A stretch of 64,000 bases of DNA, taken from the NCBI GenBank assembly GCA_965227155.1, contig OZ245731.1:2728001-2792000 (forward strand), written 5' to 3'. Position 1 is the first letter of the stretch; every line of letters begins with the position of its first letter. Under the pieces are notes generated by a model. It worked only from the letters and a program-made list of their open reading frames with translations. It did not search any database and was not told the DNA's origin. This document shows, piece after piece, positions 17,587 through 25,538 of the stretch. Both the position numbers and the translations under genes were made by a program. The stretch comes from UBA6059 sp965227155. Its GTDB lineage: Bacteria; Bacteroidota; Bacteroidia; Cytophagales; Cyclobacteriaceae.

Positions 17587-18825
17587 ATGCAGAGAGAATA
17601 CGATTTAATGACCTTATCCAATGGCATCAGGGTGGTACATATGCAGGTACCGTCCACCAAGATTGCACATTGTGGCATCATGCTGGATATTGGCAGTAGG
17701 GATGAGCGACCAGATCAGCAGGGTATTGCACATTTTTGGGAGCACATGGCTTTTAAGGGGACAAAGCGGCGCAAGGCCTACCATATTCTTAATAGGATAG
17801 ATTCCCTCGGCGGTGAATTGAATGCGTATACAACCAAGGAGAAGATCTGCTTTTATTCCTCTGTTATTGATCATCATCTCGAAAAGCCTGTTGAATTGCT
17901 GGCGGACATTACTTTTCAGTCTGTATTTCCGGAAAAGCATCTGGAGAAAGAAAAAAATGTGATCCTGGAAGAAATGATGATGTATCAGGATAGCCCGGAA
18001 GATGCTATTCAGGATGAATTTGATGAAGTGATTTTTGGAGATCACCAATTGGGGAAAAATATTCTGGGCAATGAAGAGAGTATTCGCTCCTTTACAAGAG
18101 CTGATTTTGAGCGTTTTATACATCAAAACCTTAGTACAGACAAAGTGATTTTCAGCTCCGTAGGAAGCTATGGGTCGGATAAGATTTTTAGATTGGTCGA
18201 AAAGCATTTGAGCCACATTCCGGCGGTTCAATCCAACAATGAACGATCAGTATTTCAGGGCTATAAGCCTTTGACATTGTCACACAATAAATTTACCCAA
18301 CAAGCACAATGCGCCATTGGCACCACGGCTTATCCAATAGGCCATCCCAATCGAATTCCTTTCTTTTTATTGGTGAATTTGCTGGGTGGCCCTGGTATGA
18401 ACTCAAGACTCAATCTGGCTATTCGTGAAAAATTTGGGTTCGTATATGCTATCGATGCTACCTATACACCGTATATCGATACGGGGCTTTTTGGGATATT
18501 TTTCGGTACCGACAAGAAATATGTGAACCGGGTTTTCAAGCTGGTAGAAAAGGAGTTTGCCAGATTGAGGGAGGTGCCGTTGGGTGAACGCCAGCTGCAG
18601 GCTGCTAAAGACCAACTTAAAGGGCAATTGGCCATCGCCGAGGAGAATAACAACAGCCTCATGCTGATGATGGCCAAAAGCCTGCTCGACCTGGGTGAAG
18701 TACGATCCCTGGACAACCTATTTGAGGTTATAGATAATATCACCAGCCAAAAAATTCAGGAAGTGGCTACAGACATGCTGGCACCTGAAAGGCTGAGCAA
18801 GCTAATTTATAACCCCAATCCATAG
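17587..18825 (+). CDS. M16 family zinc peptidase (PqqL/MPP-like)
   Basis: 412 residues. The inverse zinc motif HFWEH (H49, E52, H53) lies in the usual place, with the downstream glutamate in VILEEMMMYQDSPED. The substrate-binding R/Y motif of the C-terminal half is seen in GGPGMNSRLNLAIREKFGFVYAI. This is the single-ring-half form used as a homodimer or with an inactive partner. It has no signal peptide. The product is likely a cytosolic or membrane-near processing peptidase; the substrate is unknown. It converges on the ADOP permease gene with 11 bp between. Confidence 0.92.
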   Translation: MQREYDLMTLSNGIRVVHMQVPSTKIAHCGIMLDIGSRDERPDQQGIAHFWEHMAFKGTKRRKAYHILNRIDSLGGELNAYTTKEKICFYSSVIDHHLEKPVELLADITFQSVFPEKHLEKEKNVILEEMMMYQDSPEDAIQDEFDEVIFGDHQLGKNILGNEESIRSFTRADFERFIHQNLSTDKVIFSSVGSYGSDKIFRLVEKHLSHIPAVQSNNERSVFQGYKPLTLSHNKFTQQAQCAIGTTAYPIGHPNRIPFFLLVNLLGGPGMNSRLNLAIREKFGFVYAIDATYTPYIDTGLFGIFFGTDKKYVNRVFKLVEKEFARLREVPLGERQLQAAKDQLKGQLAIAEENNNSLMLMMAKSLLDLGEVRSLDNLFEVIDNITSQKIQEVATDMLAPERLSKLIYNPNP

Positions 18826-18836
18826 ACATGATCTAC

Positions 18837-21458
18837 TTAAGATTCCACCCGTAAGCCTTGTACTGGATTGCTTTTGGATACTTTCCAGGTTTGGGAAGCG
18901 ATAACTGCCACCAATACCAGCAAAAGAATACCAACAGCTACACCCACACTGAGAAGACCAATGCCTTCCTGCCCCGGGAACATCAAAACAATCAAACTTC
19001 GAACCAGATAATAGCTAAGTGGTGCACCCATCACTATCGCCAATAAAGCCAACAGGATATATTGCCTGAATATACTCCTGGCCAGGTCAATGGATAATGC
19101 ACCCAACACTTTTCTGATGCTAAACTCCTTGGCCCTTCCGGCAATATTTAGTCTGACCATGCCATATAACCCTAGGGCGGCAATAATCGCGGATATGATT
19201 GAAACAGCTGTGGTAAATTCAATCTGGATAAAAAGCTCCTCAAAGAAACCTACCCATACATCCTCCTGGTAGCCACCCTCAAATGGGATGGTAGGAAATA
19301 ATTCCTCCCAGGTGGTTTTCATCTCATTAAATACGGCATCCTCTTCACCATCTCTGGCCTTTAATGTGATCCATTGATAGTCTTCCGGCTGTGCAAGGGT
19401 AAAGATGAAAGGCCGCATAGGATAATAAAAGTTGTAGAAGTGAAAGTCTTCCACTATGCCTACCACCGTATAGTTGGTGGAATCCATGCGTACTGAAAAG
19501 CCCGGCACCTCATCTACATTCAGCTTTTCTGCAAGTGTTGTATTGATGATTATAGACTTATCATCGCCCTTACTGTTAGGCAAAAAAGATCTGCCCTGCA
19601 CAAAATTTAGATCAAGGTTTTCGAGGTATTTTTCGCCTACTGCTAGTTTCCTGACTTCAATTTGCTGGTCGGGCAACTGGATAACCGCCTGCATATTCTG
19701 CTTGCCCATATGGTCAGCAGCGCCTGCTATCCCTTCTATTACCGGATTTTTTGCAAAAGAAGATTCGAGTGCCTGAAAATCAGACGGCTGATCAATTTTT
19801 GCATACAAGATACTTTCAGGGTTGTAGCCCCAATCCCTTCCTGCCTGGTAATGGCTATTTTGGCTGAACATTACCCCTCCGGTAATCCCAATACAGGCAA
19901 TAACAAACTGTATCACCAAAAAGACTTTGTTGAGTACATTCTTTTTGCCAAACCGCACTTTTCCCTTGAAGATCTGAATGACCTCAAACTTTGAGATATA
20001 TAAAGCAGGATAGAGCCCCGATGCGATCCCAGTGAACAGTAGCAGGCCTATGATGAAAGATAGGAGATGTGGATCGAGCATGTCTAAGCTGAGCATCCTT
20101 CCTGTGATCCCATTAAACCAGGGCAGTAATACTAAGTATGCCAGCACTGCCCCGATTAATCCTGAAAATAAAGTCAAGACGATATTCTCAAGAAGGAATT
20201 GGTAAATGATATTGCCCCGACTGGCCCCGATTACTTTTCTTAAGCCAATTTCATTTAGTCTTTTGGAAACAGATACTATGGCGATATTGATGTAATTGAT
20301 AATGGCTAGCAGCAATAATAGTGAGGAGATAACTGGTAATCCTATTCTACCTTCCAGCGATCCATCATAGGAAATATCATCTCTGATAGGGCCGGAGGCA
20401 AGGTGCAAATCATACAGGGATACGAAATCAAAAGCAGTAATAGCCCAGTCTGGATCGGCAGCATTCTGAATCTCGCGGTATTTATTCATGTCCGCTTTGA
20501 GTGTGGGGATTTGACTCGGGTCATTGACCATCACGAAGGTGGCATTGATAGAATTCTTCCAGTTATTTAGCTCAAAGGCCGGGTAAGTCTGCTTTAGAGC
20601 TTCAAAATTGATTAGAAAGTCAAAAGCGATAATGTGATTTTCAGGAAAGGGTTCTGCGATTCCCCCAATGATAAAGGTTTTCTGCTGCTGGTCGGGTAGC
20701 ACCATGGTTATTTGCTTACCAAGCGCTTCTTCATTGCCAAAATATTTGACCGCCATAGGCTGAGATAAGATCACCATGCCCGGGTCTTGCAAATTAGCCT
20801 TACTACCCTGGGCTAATGGGAAGGTAAACATCTCCAGGAAGGAAGGGTCAGCATACCGTATCTGCTCATGAAAAACCTGTGTGCCATGCTTCATAATGGC
20901 ATGGCGATCTTCGATGCGGGTTACTTTTTCAATGTAGCTAAAGCCTTCCTTCAGCATGACTGCCAGTGGAGCAGGAGATTTACCGTAATTAGCCTCGGCA
21001 CCCTCACGATTTACATAAAATGTAGATAAATATAGCTTGTTTACATTCTTATGGAACCGATCTACGCCATACTCAAAGTCCATGAAGGCATAAGTGATCA
21101 GGCTAATGCCAATGGCCATAGCCAATCCAAAAATATTGATGATTGAGGTAGTAGGGTTTTTGGCCAGGGTCCTCAATGAGGTCTTAAAATAGTTTCGTAG
21201 CATGGCAAGTTTGATAAATGTGACTAAAGAAAATGGTCTCTTTTGGTTGAGAAACTCTTCATTAGCAACCTGCTCGGCAGGTCCAAAGGCTTCTACAGCT
21301 TTATGGAAAGCTGCTTTTTCATCCATGCCTTCCTCTATGTATTCCTCGATTTGTTCGTGCAAATGGGCTTCCATTTCCAGGGTATTGCCCTCGTCATAGG
21401 ATTGATAGCGCTGGTAAGCCCTGGCCCAGTCTTTTACCGCTTTATTTAAATCAAACAT
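18837..21458 (-). CDS. ADOP-type double FtsX permease with N-terminal prefix domain
   Basis: 873 residues. Residues 1-80 form a soluble helical 'permease prefix' domain (HLHEQIEEYIEEGMDEKAAFHKAVEAFGPAEQVANEEF). Then two tandem MacB-PCD/FtsX units follow, each with a first helix (NPTTSIINIFGLAMAIGISL; NVLNKVFLVIQFVIACIGITGG), periplasmic domain and FtsX helices (SVSKRLNEIGLRKVIGASRGNI; RAKEFSIRKVLGALSIDLARSI). About eight helices in total. Such duplicated orphan permeases lack an adjacent ATPase and are commonly paired with a PadR regulator, as here (7 bp upstream). Substrate unknown; envelope stress or peptide export is plausible. Confidence 0.9.
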   Translation of the reverse strand: MFDLNKAVKDWARAYQRYQSYDEGNTLEMEAHLHEQIEEYIEEGMDEKAAFHKAVEAFGPAEQVANEEFLNQKRPFSLVTFIKLAMLRNYFKTSLRTLAKNPTTSIINIFGLAMAIGISLITYAFMDFEYGVDRFHKNVNKLYLSTFYVNREGAEANYGKSPAPLAVMLKEGFSYIEKVTRIEDRHAIMKHGTQVFHEQIRYADPSFLEMFTFPLAQGSKANLQDPGMVILSQPMAVKYFGNEEALGKQITMVLPDQQQKTFIIGGIAEPFPENHIIAFDFLINFEALKQTYPAFELNNWKNSINATFVMVNDPSQIPTLKADMNKYREIQNAADPDWAITAFDFVSLYDLHLASGPIRDDISYDGSLEGRIGLPVISSLLLLLAIINYINIAIVSVSKRLNEIGLRKVIGASRGNIIYQFLLENIVLTLFSGLIGAVLAYLVLLPWFNGITGRMLSLDMLDPHLLSFIIGLLLFTGIASGLYPALYISKFEVIQIFKGKVRFGKKNVLNKVFLVIQFVIACIGITGGVMFSQNSHYQAGRDWGYNPESILYAKIDQPSDFQALESSFAKNPVIEGIAGAADHMGKQNMQAVIQLPDQQIEVRKLAVGEKYLENLDLNFVQGRSFLPNSKGDDKSIIINTTLAEKLNVDEVPGFSVRMDSTNYTVVGIVEDFHFYNFYYPMRPFIFTLAQPEDYQWITLKARDGEEDAVFNEMKTTWEELFPTIPFEGGYQEDVWVGFFEELFIQIEFTTAVSIISAIIAALGLYGMVRLNIAGRAKEFSIRKVLGALSIDLARSIFRQYILLALLAIVMGAPLSYYLVRSLIVLMFPGQEGIGLLSVGVAVGILLLVLVAVIASQTWKVSKSNPVQGLRVES

Positions 21459-21465
21459 ATTCTGC

Positions 21466-21801
21466 TTATTGAGCTGGTTTCACATCCCATATGGCATTCA
21501 AAACTGCCACTACCTCTTCCCATTGTGCTTTCTCTTCTACAAGGGCAGCCTTCCCAGCCTCAGTTATGGCATAGTATTTTCTCGGTCGGCCTCCATCTTT
21601 GATATCCCAATGGGATTGGATCAAACCATCTTTTTCCAAACGGTGCAGCACCGGGTACAACATACCATCTGAATACTCCATTTTGCCTCCCGATAGCTCT
21701 TTGATTTTCTTGATGATGAGGTACCCGTAGGAATTCCCTTGTTTTAATATGCCCAATATGATGGGTCTGGTGGAAGCGGCGGTAAGGTTTTTTGAAATCA
21801 T
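21466..21801 (-). CDS. PadR family transcriptional regulator
   Basis: 111 residues with a PadR winged helix: RPIILGILKQGNSYGYLIIKKIKELSGGKMEYSDGMLYPVLHRLEKDGLIQSHW and the wing GRPRKYYAITEAG. It starts the transcript that continues into the ADOP permease gene, and most likely represses that transcript in response to a permease substrate or membrane stress. The divergent O-methyltransferase gene begins 135 bp away. Confidence 0.92.
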   Translation of the reverse strand: MISKNLTAASTRPIILGILKQGNSYGYLIIKKIKELSGGKMEYSDGMLYPVLHRLEKDGLIQSHWDIKDGGRPRKYYAITEAGKAALVEEKAQWEEVVAVLNAIWDVKPAQ

Positions 21802-21936
21802 AATATTTTATTAATCTATATACATAGAATACAAAAGTATAACGTGCAAAGTAGTATATGGTTGCGATATCGATTAGAAAAACTTCAATTTTGTTAATAC
21901 TTGGGGTTGGTCTAAATTCGTTGGCATACCTGAGAT

Positions 21937-22578
21937 ATGGACTTTCTCTCTCCTGACATACAAACCTATTGTGAGCAGCATAGCCAGCCGGAAGATCATC
22001 TGCTGGCAAAAATCAATCGCGATACGCATGCTTATATGATACAGCATCGCATGATATCAGGGCATTTGCAAGGTCGCTTGCTGAGTATGCTGGCACACAT
22101 GGTTAAGCCCAAAGTGATCCTCGAGATCGGTACTTTCACGGGATACGCTACGCTATGCCTGGCTGAGGGCCTGCAGCCTGATGGCAGGATCATCACTTTG
22201 GAAGTAAATGAAGAGCTGGAGGACAGGGTGCGAAAGTATTTTGAACAGTCTGCCTATGCCGACCGTATTGACTTTAGAATTGGTGATGCTGGCAGTATTA
22301 TCCCTATGCTCGATGAGCAGTTTGACCTGGTTTTTATTGATGCAGATAAACTCAGCTATTCCAAATATTTTGATTTAGTAATCGATAAGGTGCGACCGGG
22401 AGGGTTTATTCTAGCTGATAATGTACTCTGGAGTGGCAAAGTAGTAGAAACTCCATCACAACCTGATAAGGATACAGCAGCTATCATCAACTTTAATAAG
22501 AAAGTGCATGAAAGTGACCAGGTTGAAAATGTACTTTTCCCGGTACGGGATGGGATAATGGTCTTGAGAAAACTATGA
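21937..22578 (+). CDS. Class I SAM-dependent O-methyltransferase (COMT-like)
   Basis: 213 residues of the small O-methyltransferase family 3. SAM-binding motif I is VILEIGTFTGYATLCLAEGL; motif II is RIITLEVNEE; the metal-binding aspartates appear in FDLVFIDADKLSYSKYFDLV and ILADNVLWSGKV. Such enzymes methylate catechols or similar hydroxyls with a divalent metal. It overlaps the lytic transglycosylase gene by 4 bp (ATGA), so they are translationally coupled, though no functional link is obvious. Confidence 0.92.
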   Translation: MDFLSPDIQTYCEQHSQPEDHLLAKINRDTHAYMIQHRMISGHLQGRLLSMLAHMVKPKVILEIGTFTGYATLCLAEGLQPDGRIITLEVNEELEDRVRKYFEQSAYADRIDFRIGDAGSIIPMLDEQFDLVFIDADKLSYSKYFDLVIDKVRPGGFILADNVLWSGKVVETPSQPDKDTAAIINFNKKVHESDQVENVLFPVRDGIMVLRKL

Positions 22579-24440
22579 AAAAGCTATTTTGGCTACTCAT
22601 CATTCAGTCTTTGTTGCTTTCTGTAAGCCTGGCTAATGATATTCCTAAGGTGCCATCTACCATGCAGTTTGCCGGTATGAAGCTCAAGCTGAGTAAGTCG
22701 GCACAGCAGGAAATCCAGCAGGATGTAGATGCCCTGCATGCCAGCAGAAAATACTTTGACATCAAACTGGATCGAGTCAACCTTTATTTTCCCATCATAG
22801 AAAAGATTTTCAAGGAGGAAAACCTGCCTGACGAATTCAAATACCTGGCCATACAGGAAAGCTCTTTGATTTCTGATGCAGTGAGCTCTGCCAATGCCGT
22901 GGGTTACTGGCAGTTTAAGGAACCTGCCGGTAATGAAGTAGGTCTGCGCATCGACAAAACAGTAGATGAGCGCCTAAATATTGTCTCGGCTACTCGTGGT
23001 GCAGCTAAATATCTAAAAAGGCATCAACTGTATTTTAGAAATTGGATCTACAGCCTCATGGCTTACAATACCGGTAGAGGTGGGGCTGCACGCTATGTAG
23101 ATAAGGCGCTTTTTGGTGTGAATACCATGCCTATCGATAAAGACACCCATTGGTATGTGAAAAAATTTCTAGCTCATAAAGTGGCTTTCGAAAATGAGGT
23201 GGGAGGTGCCCACAGTGAAGGGATGCGATTGGATGTATATGAAAATGGGGGCGGCAAATCATTGTCCAAAATAGCAAAGGAATTAGATGTGGAATATAGC
23301 CTGCTGGCGCAATATAACAAGTGGCTTTATAAAGGAGATGTGCCTTCTGAAAGAGTCTACCCTGTGATTGTGCCCATGGTGAAAGGCCATAAGTTTAACT
23401 CCAATACTCCCATCATTGCTTCTCGTAAAGAAGTGGAAGATGATGCAAAGGATGCCCCAGATCCCACACCCATTTATGCCGATCCAGGGGAGGCTTTGGA
23501 TGGTAAGGTGAATAAGGCGTTGGTACGACTCAATGGTCTGCCGGCGATCATGGTCCAGGAGGGAGATGATTTTAAGCAAATAGCTGAAAAATCCGAAAAA
23601 TCAGTTAAAAAACTGGCTCGGTACAATGAGGTTAGCCCAAAGCATAAGGTGACACCAGGTGAATTTTATTACCTCAAAAAGAAAAGGAGGAAAGCCAAAA
23701 TCTTTTATTACACGGCCAAAGCAGATGAAAGCCTGTGGGATATCAGTCAGAAATTTGGCATGCGGGTCAAATCGCTTGCCCGGTTCAACAGAATGAGTGT
23801 CATCGACAAGCTGGAAACCGGCAGGGTATTATGGATGCGAAAAAAGAGACCCAAGGATGAGCCTGTTGAATACAATAGCATACCGGCCCAGGAAGCTGAA
23901 GAAATGGTAGCCATAAAGGAAGCTGAACCACAAGAAACCAATGAGCAAAAGGCGCTGACCGAGGTGGTGGAAAAAGTACCAGACCCTGCCGAAAAAGAGC
24001 ATAAGGAAACAGAAAAGCCTGAGCAAACCGTACAGGTAGTAGAAAAGGAAGAGGTGGCTCCCATTGAAAAGGAGAATATTGAGGAAAAAGATAAAGCTGG
24101 AAAGCATACGCATATAGTGCAGGCCGGAGAAACGATGTATCGCCTAAGCAGGCTTTACGATGTTTCCATCAAGCAAATTCAGGAATGGAATGGTCTGCCC
24201 GACTTTACTATCAGCCCGGGACAGGAGCTTGTCATCAGTGCCGAGGCTCAACCTGTGATTATAGAAAAAGGGGAGGAGCAGGTTGCACCAGAGAATGTGA
24301 CCTTTCATGAGGTTGAGCCGGGCGATACCATGTATAGCATATCACGAAAATATTCCATTTCAGTAGAGAAGCTTATGGAGATAAATAATAAAGACAACTA
24401 TAATTTGTCGGTGGGTGAGAAGTTAAAAGTCGTACAATAA
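22575..24440 (+). CDS. MltD-like membrane-bound lytic transglycosylase with LysM repeats
   Basis: 621 residues. Signal peptide (about 1-20). SLT domain at about 80-215 with catalytic E95 in YLAIQESSL, the SANAVGYWQFKEPAG and MAYNTGRGGAARYV motifs. The catalytic domain is followed by about five LysM modules (for example YTAKADESLWDISQKFGMRVKSL..., IVQAGETMYRLSRLYDVSIKQI, EVEPGDTMYSISRKYSISVEKL), with an acidic P/E/K-rich linker at about 435-510. It cleaves peptidoglycan glycan strands in the periplasm and binds them via LysM. It is coupled to the O-methyltransferase and followed after 20 bp by a receiver-domain gene. Confidence 0.93.
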   Translation: MKKLFWLLIIQSLLLSVSLANDIPKVPSTMQFAGMKLKLSKSAQQEIQQDVDALHASRKYFDIKLDRVNLYFPIIEKIFKEENLPDEFKYLAIQESSLISDAVSSANAVGYWQFKEPAGNEVGLRIDKTVDERLNIVSATRGAAKYLKRHQLYFRNWIYSLMAYNTGRGGAARYVDKALFGVNTMPIDKDTHWYVKKFLAHKVAFENEVGGAHSEGMRLDVYENGGGKSLSKIAKELDVEYSLLAQYNKWLYKGDVPSERVYPVIVPMVKGHKFNSNTPIIASRKEVEDDAKDAPDPTPIYADPGEALDGKVNKALVRLNGLPAIMVQEGDDFKQIAEKSEKSVKKLARYNEVSPKHKVTPGEFYYLKKKRRKAKIFYYTAKADESLWDISQKFGMRVKSLARFNRMSVIDKLETGRVLWMRKKRPKDEPVEYNSIPAQEAEEMVAIKEAEPQETNEQKALTEVVEKVPDPAEKEHKETEKPEQTVQVVEKEEVAPIEKENIEEKDKAGKHTHIVQAGETMYRLSRLYDVSIKQIQEWNGLPDFTISPGQELVISAEAQPVIIEKGEEQVAPENVTFHEVEPGDTMYSISRKYSISVEKLMEINNKDNYNLSVGEKLKVVQ

Positions 24441-24460
24441 TTATATTAGCGTACCAACCG

Positions 24461-24832
24461 ATGCTAAGTAAGTTACTTGTAATATCCCCTGATGAGGAAG
24501 ACCTGCAAAGGTCTTTGGCTGCATACCCAAAGGTATTGGCTGAAGAAGTAGCCACATTCAATACCTGCAAGCCAGCCTTAGAGTATCTCAAAAAACATCA
24601 TCCTGAGTTGATTATTTTCGATATCAACATGCCGGTAGATATCAATTGCCTTTTTCTGCATGAGTTTAGCCAGCTGCCACCTGAGGAGCGCGGTAAATGT
24701 AAGATTGTAGCCATAACAGATCGGAATAACGCCCAAAAGCTGAAATCGCTACCTCTGTTGGATGAAATTGTAGCTTACGAGGCTAAGCCGCTATCGCAAC
24801 AAAGGCTGGAAGAGATTATTCAAAGTCTTTAG
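24461..24832 (+). CDS. Stand-alone receiver-like protein
   Basis: 123 residues with only a CheY-like fold: acidic pair in VISPDEED, phospho-acceptor D54 in IIFDINMPVD, the conserved T in ITDRNN and K109 in YEAKPLS. There is no output domain. It lies 20 bp after the transglycosylase gene. Its last 15 codons and stop lie inside a 72-bp sequence that is repeated 680 bp downstream (24786-24857 and 25466-25538). The family call is good; the partner kinase is unknown. Confidence 0.8.
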   Translation: MLSKLLVISPDEEDLQRSLAAYPKVLAEEVATFNTCKPALEYLKKHHPELIIFDINMPVDINCLFLHEFSQLPPEERGKCKIVAITDRNNAQKLKSLPLLDEIVAYEAKPLSQQRLEEIIQSL

Positions 24833-24857
24833 AAATTGGGATCCAGCCTAGTTTTTC
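24786..24857. repeat. Copy A of a duplicated gene junction
   Basis: This 72-bp segment covers the 3' end of the receiver gene and a decayed copy of the dnaX 3' end. It is repeated at 25466-25538 with about five substitutions and one single-base indel. The copies are 680 bp apart. In this copy the receiver frame and stop are intact, while the dnaX frame is lost by a missing C. Confidence 0.85.
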
Positions 24858-24942
24858 TACAGTGAGATACTCAGTGAATTGTTTGACGCATGCCTACTGA
24901 AGAAGTGGGAATAATCTAATGTCAACAAACTAAATCTCTTTG

Positions 24943-24962
24943 CCATGGGCTTTAGCCCATGG
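24943..24962. repeat. Palindrome CCATGGGCT-TT-AGCCCATGG
   Basis: A 9-bp perfect hairpin stem with a 2-nt loop inside the 680-bp insert. Its half-site CCCATGG recurs in the array at 25182-25325, suggesting common origin. Confidence 0.6.
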
Positions 24963-24982
24963 AACTTATTATGTTGGAAAAA

Positions 24983-25160
24983 GGCTTTAGCCACTAATTT
25001 CAACACTAGGATATTTAGCCATTTCGATTAGAGAGTTACAATTAACCAATGTGCGCCGCTACTAACTAATCAGCCTGAATATCACTTTAAAAAGAGTTTT
25101 AGGATGAGTGGGACGATTTCATAGAGAAATTCTGGATTCAGAAATTTAGTGGCTAAAGCC
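24983..25160. repeat. Inverted repeat pair bordering the insert core
   Basis: GGCTTTAGCCACTAATTTC (24983-25001) is the reverse complement of 25141-25160 except for one extra T. Between the arms are about 140 bp with no coding frame. The arrangement looks like a small non-autonomous element or a folded RNA. No transposase is present. Confidence 0.6.
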
Positions 25161-25181
25161 TTGATTGATTGGTTTGATTAA

Positions 25182-25325
25182 CCCATGGATTAAAACCCAT
25201 GGCAATAAAAGCCCGTGGCAGATAAAACTCATTGCAGCTAAACCCTGTGACAGACAAAGCCCGTGGCAAATAAAACCCAATGGCAGACAAAACATGTGGC
25301 AGCTAAAGACCATGGCAGCTATGGC
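25182..25325. repeat. Degenerate 16-bp tandem array
   Basis: About nine units of mostly 16 bp, consensus near CCCRTGGCAGAYAAAA, with several substitutions per unit and one unit of 17 bp. There are no unique spacers, so it is a minisatellite and not CRISPR. It lies between the dnaX-end duplications. No coding frame was found in the gap 24833-25508 (676 bp); it contains only these repeats and unremarkable AT-rich sequence. Confidence 0.65.
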
Positions 25326-25465
25326 CATTGTTAGTTAATTCTCTTTCCGCTTTACTTGAAAACCTCGATAAAATGATCCAAAACAACCTCTATAACCCAA
25401 AGAATATATGAAATTCTTCATCCTTAAACGTATTAACAGCTTTGGATAACCATGAGGAAAACAAC

Positions 25466-25538
25466 AGCCGCTATCGCAACGAAGGCTGGAAGAGATAATT
25501 CAAAGTCTTTAGAAATTGGGGTCCAGCCCTAGCTTTTC
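25466..25538. repeat. Copy B of the duplicated gene junction
   Basis: Second copy of the sequence at 24786-24857. In this copy the true dnaX 3' end (LGLDPNF-stop) is intact, while the receiver-gene tail is a leftover with no gene upstream. Together the two copies show that the receiver and dnaX genes once overlapped tail to tail and were later separated. Confidence 0.85.

Noticed and set aside
25182..25325. CRISPR array
   Set aside because: Units of 16 bp are contiguous and degenerate, with no spacers, and no cas genes are present.
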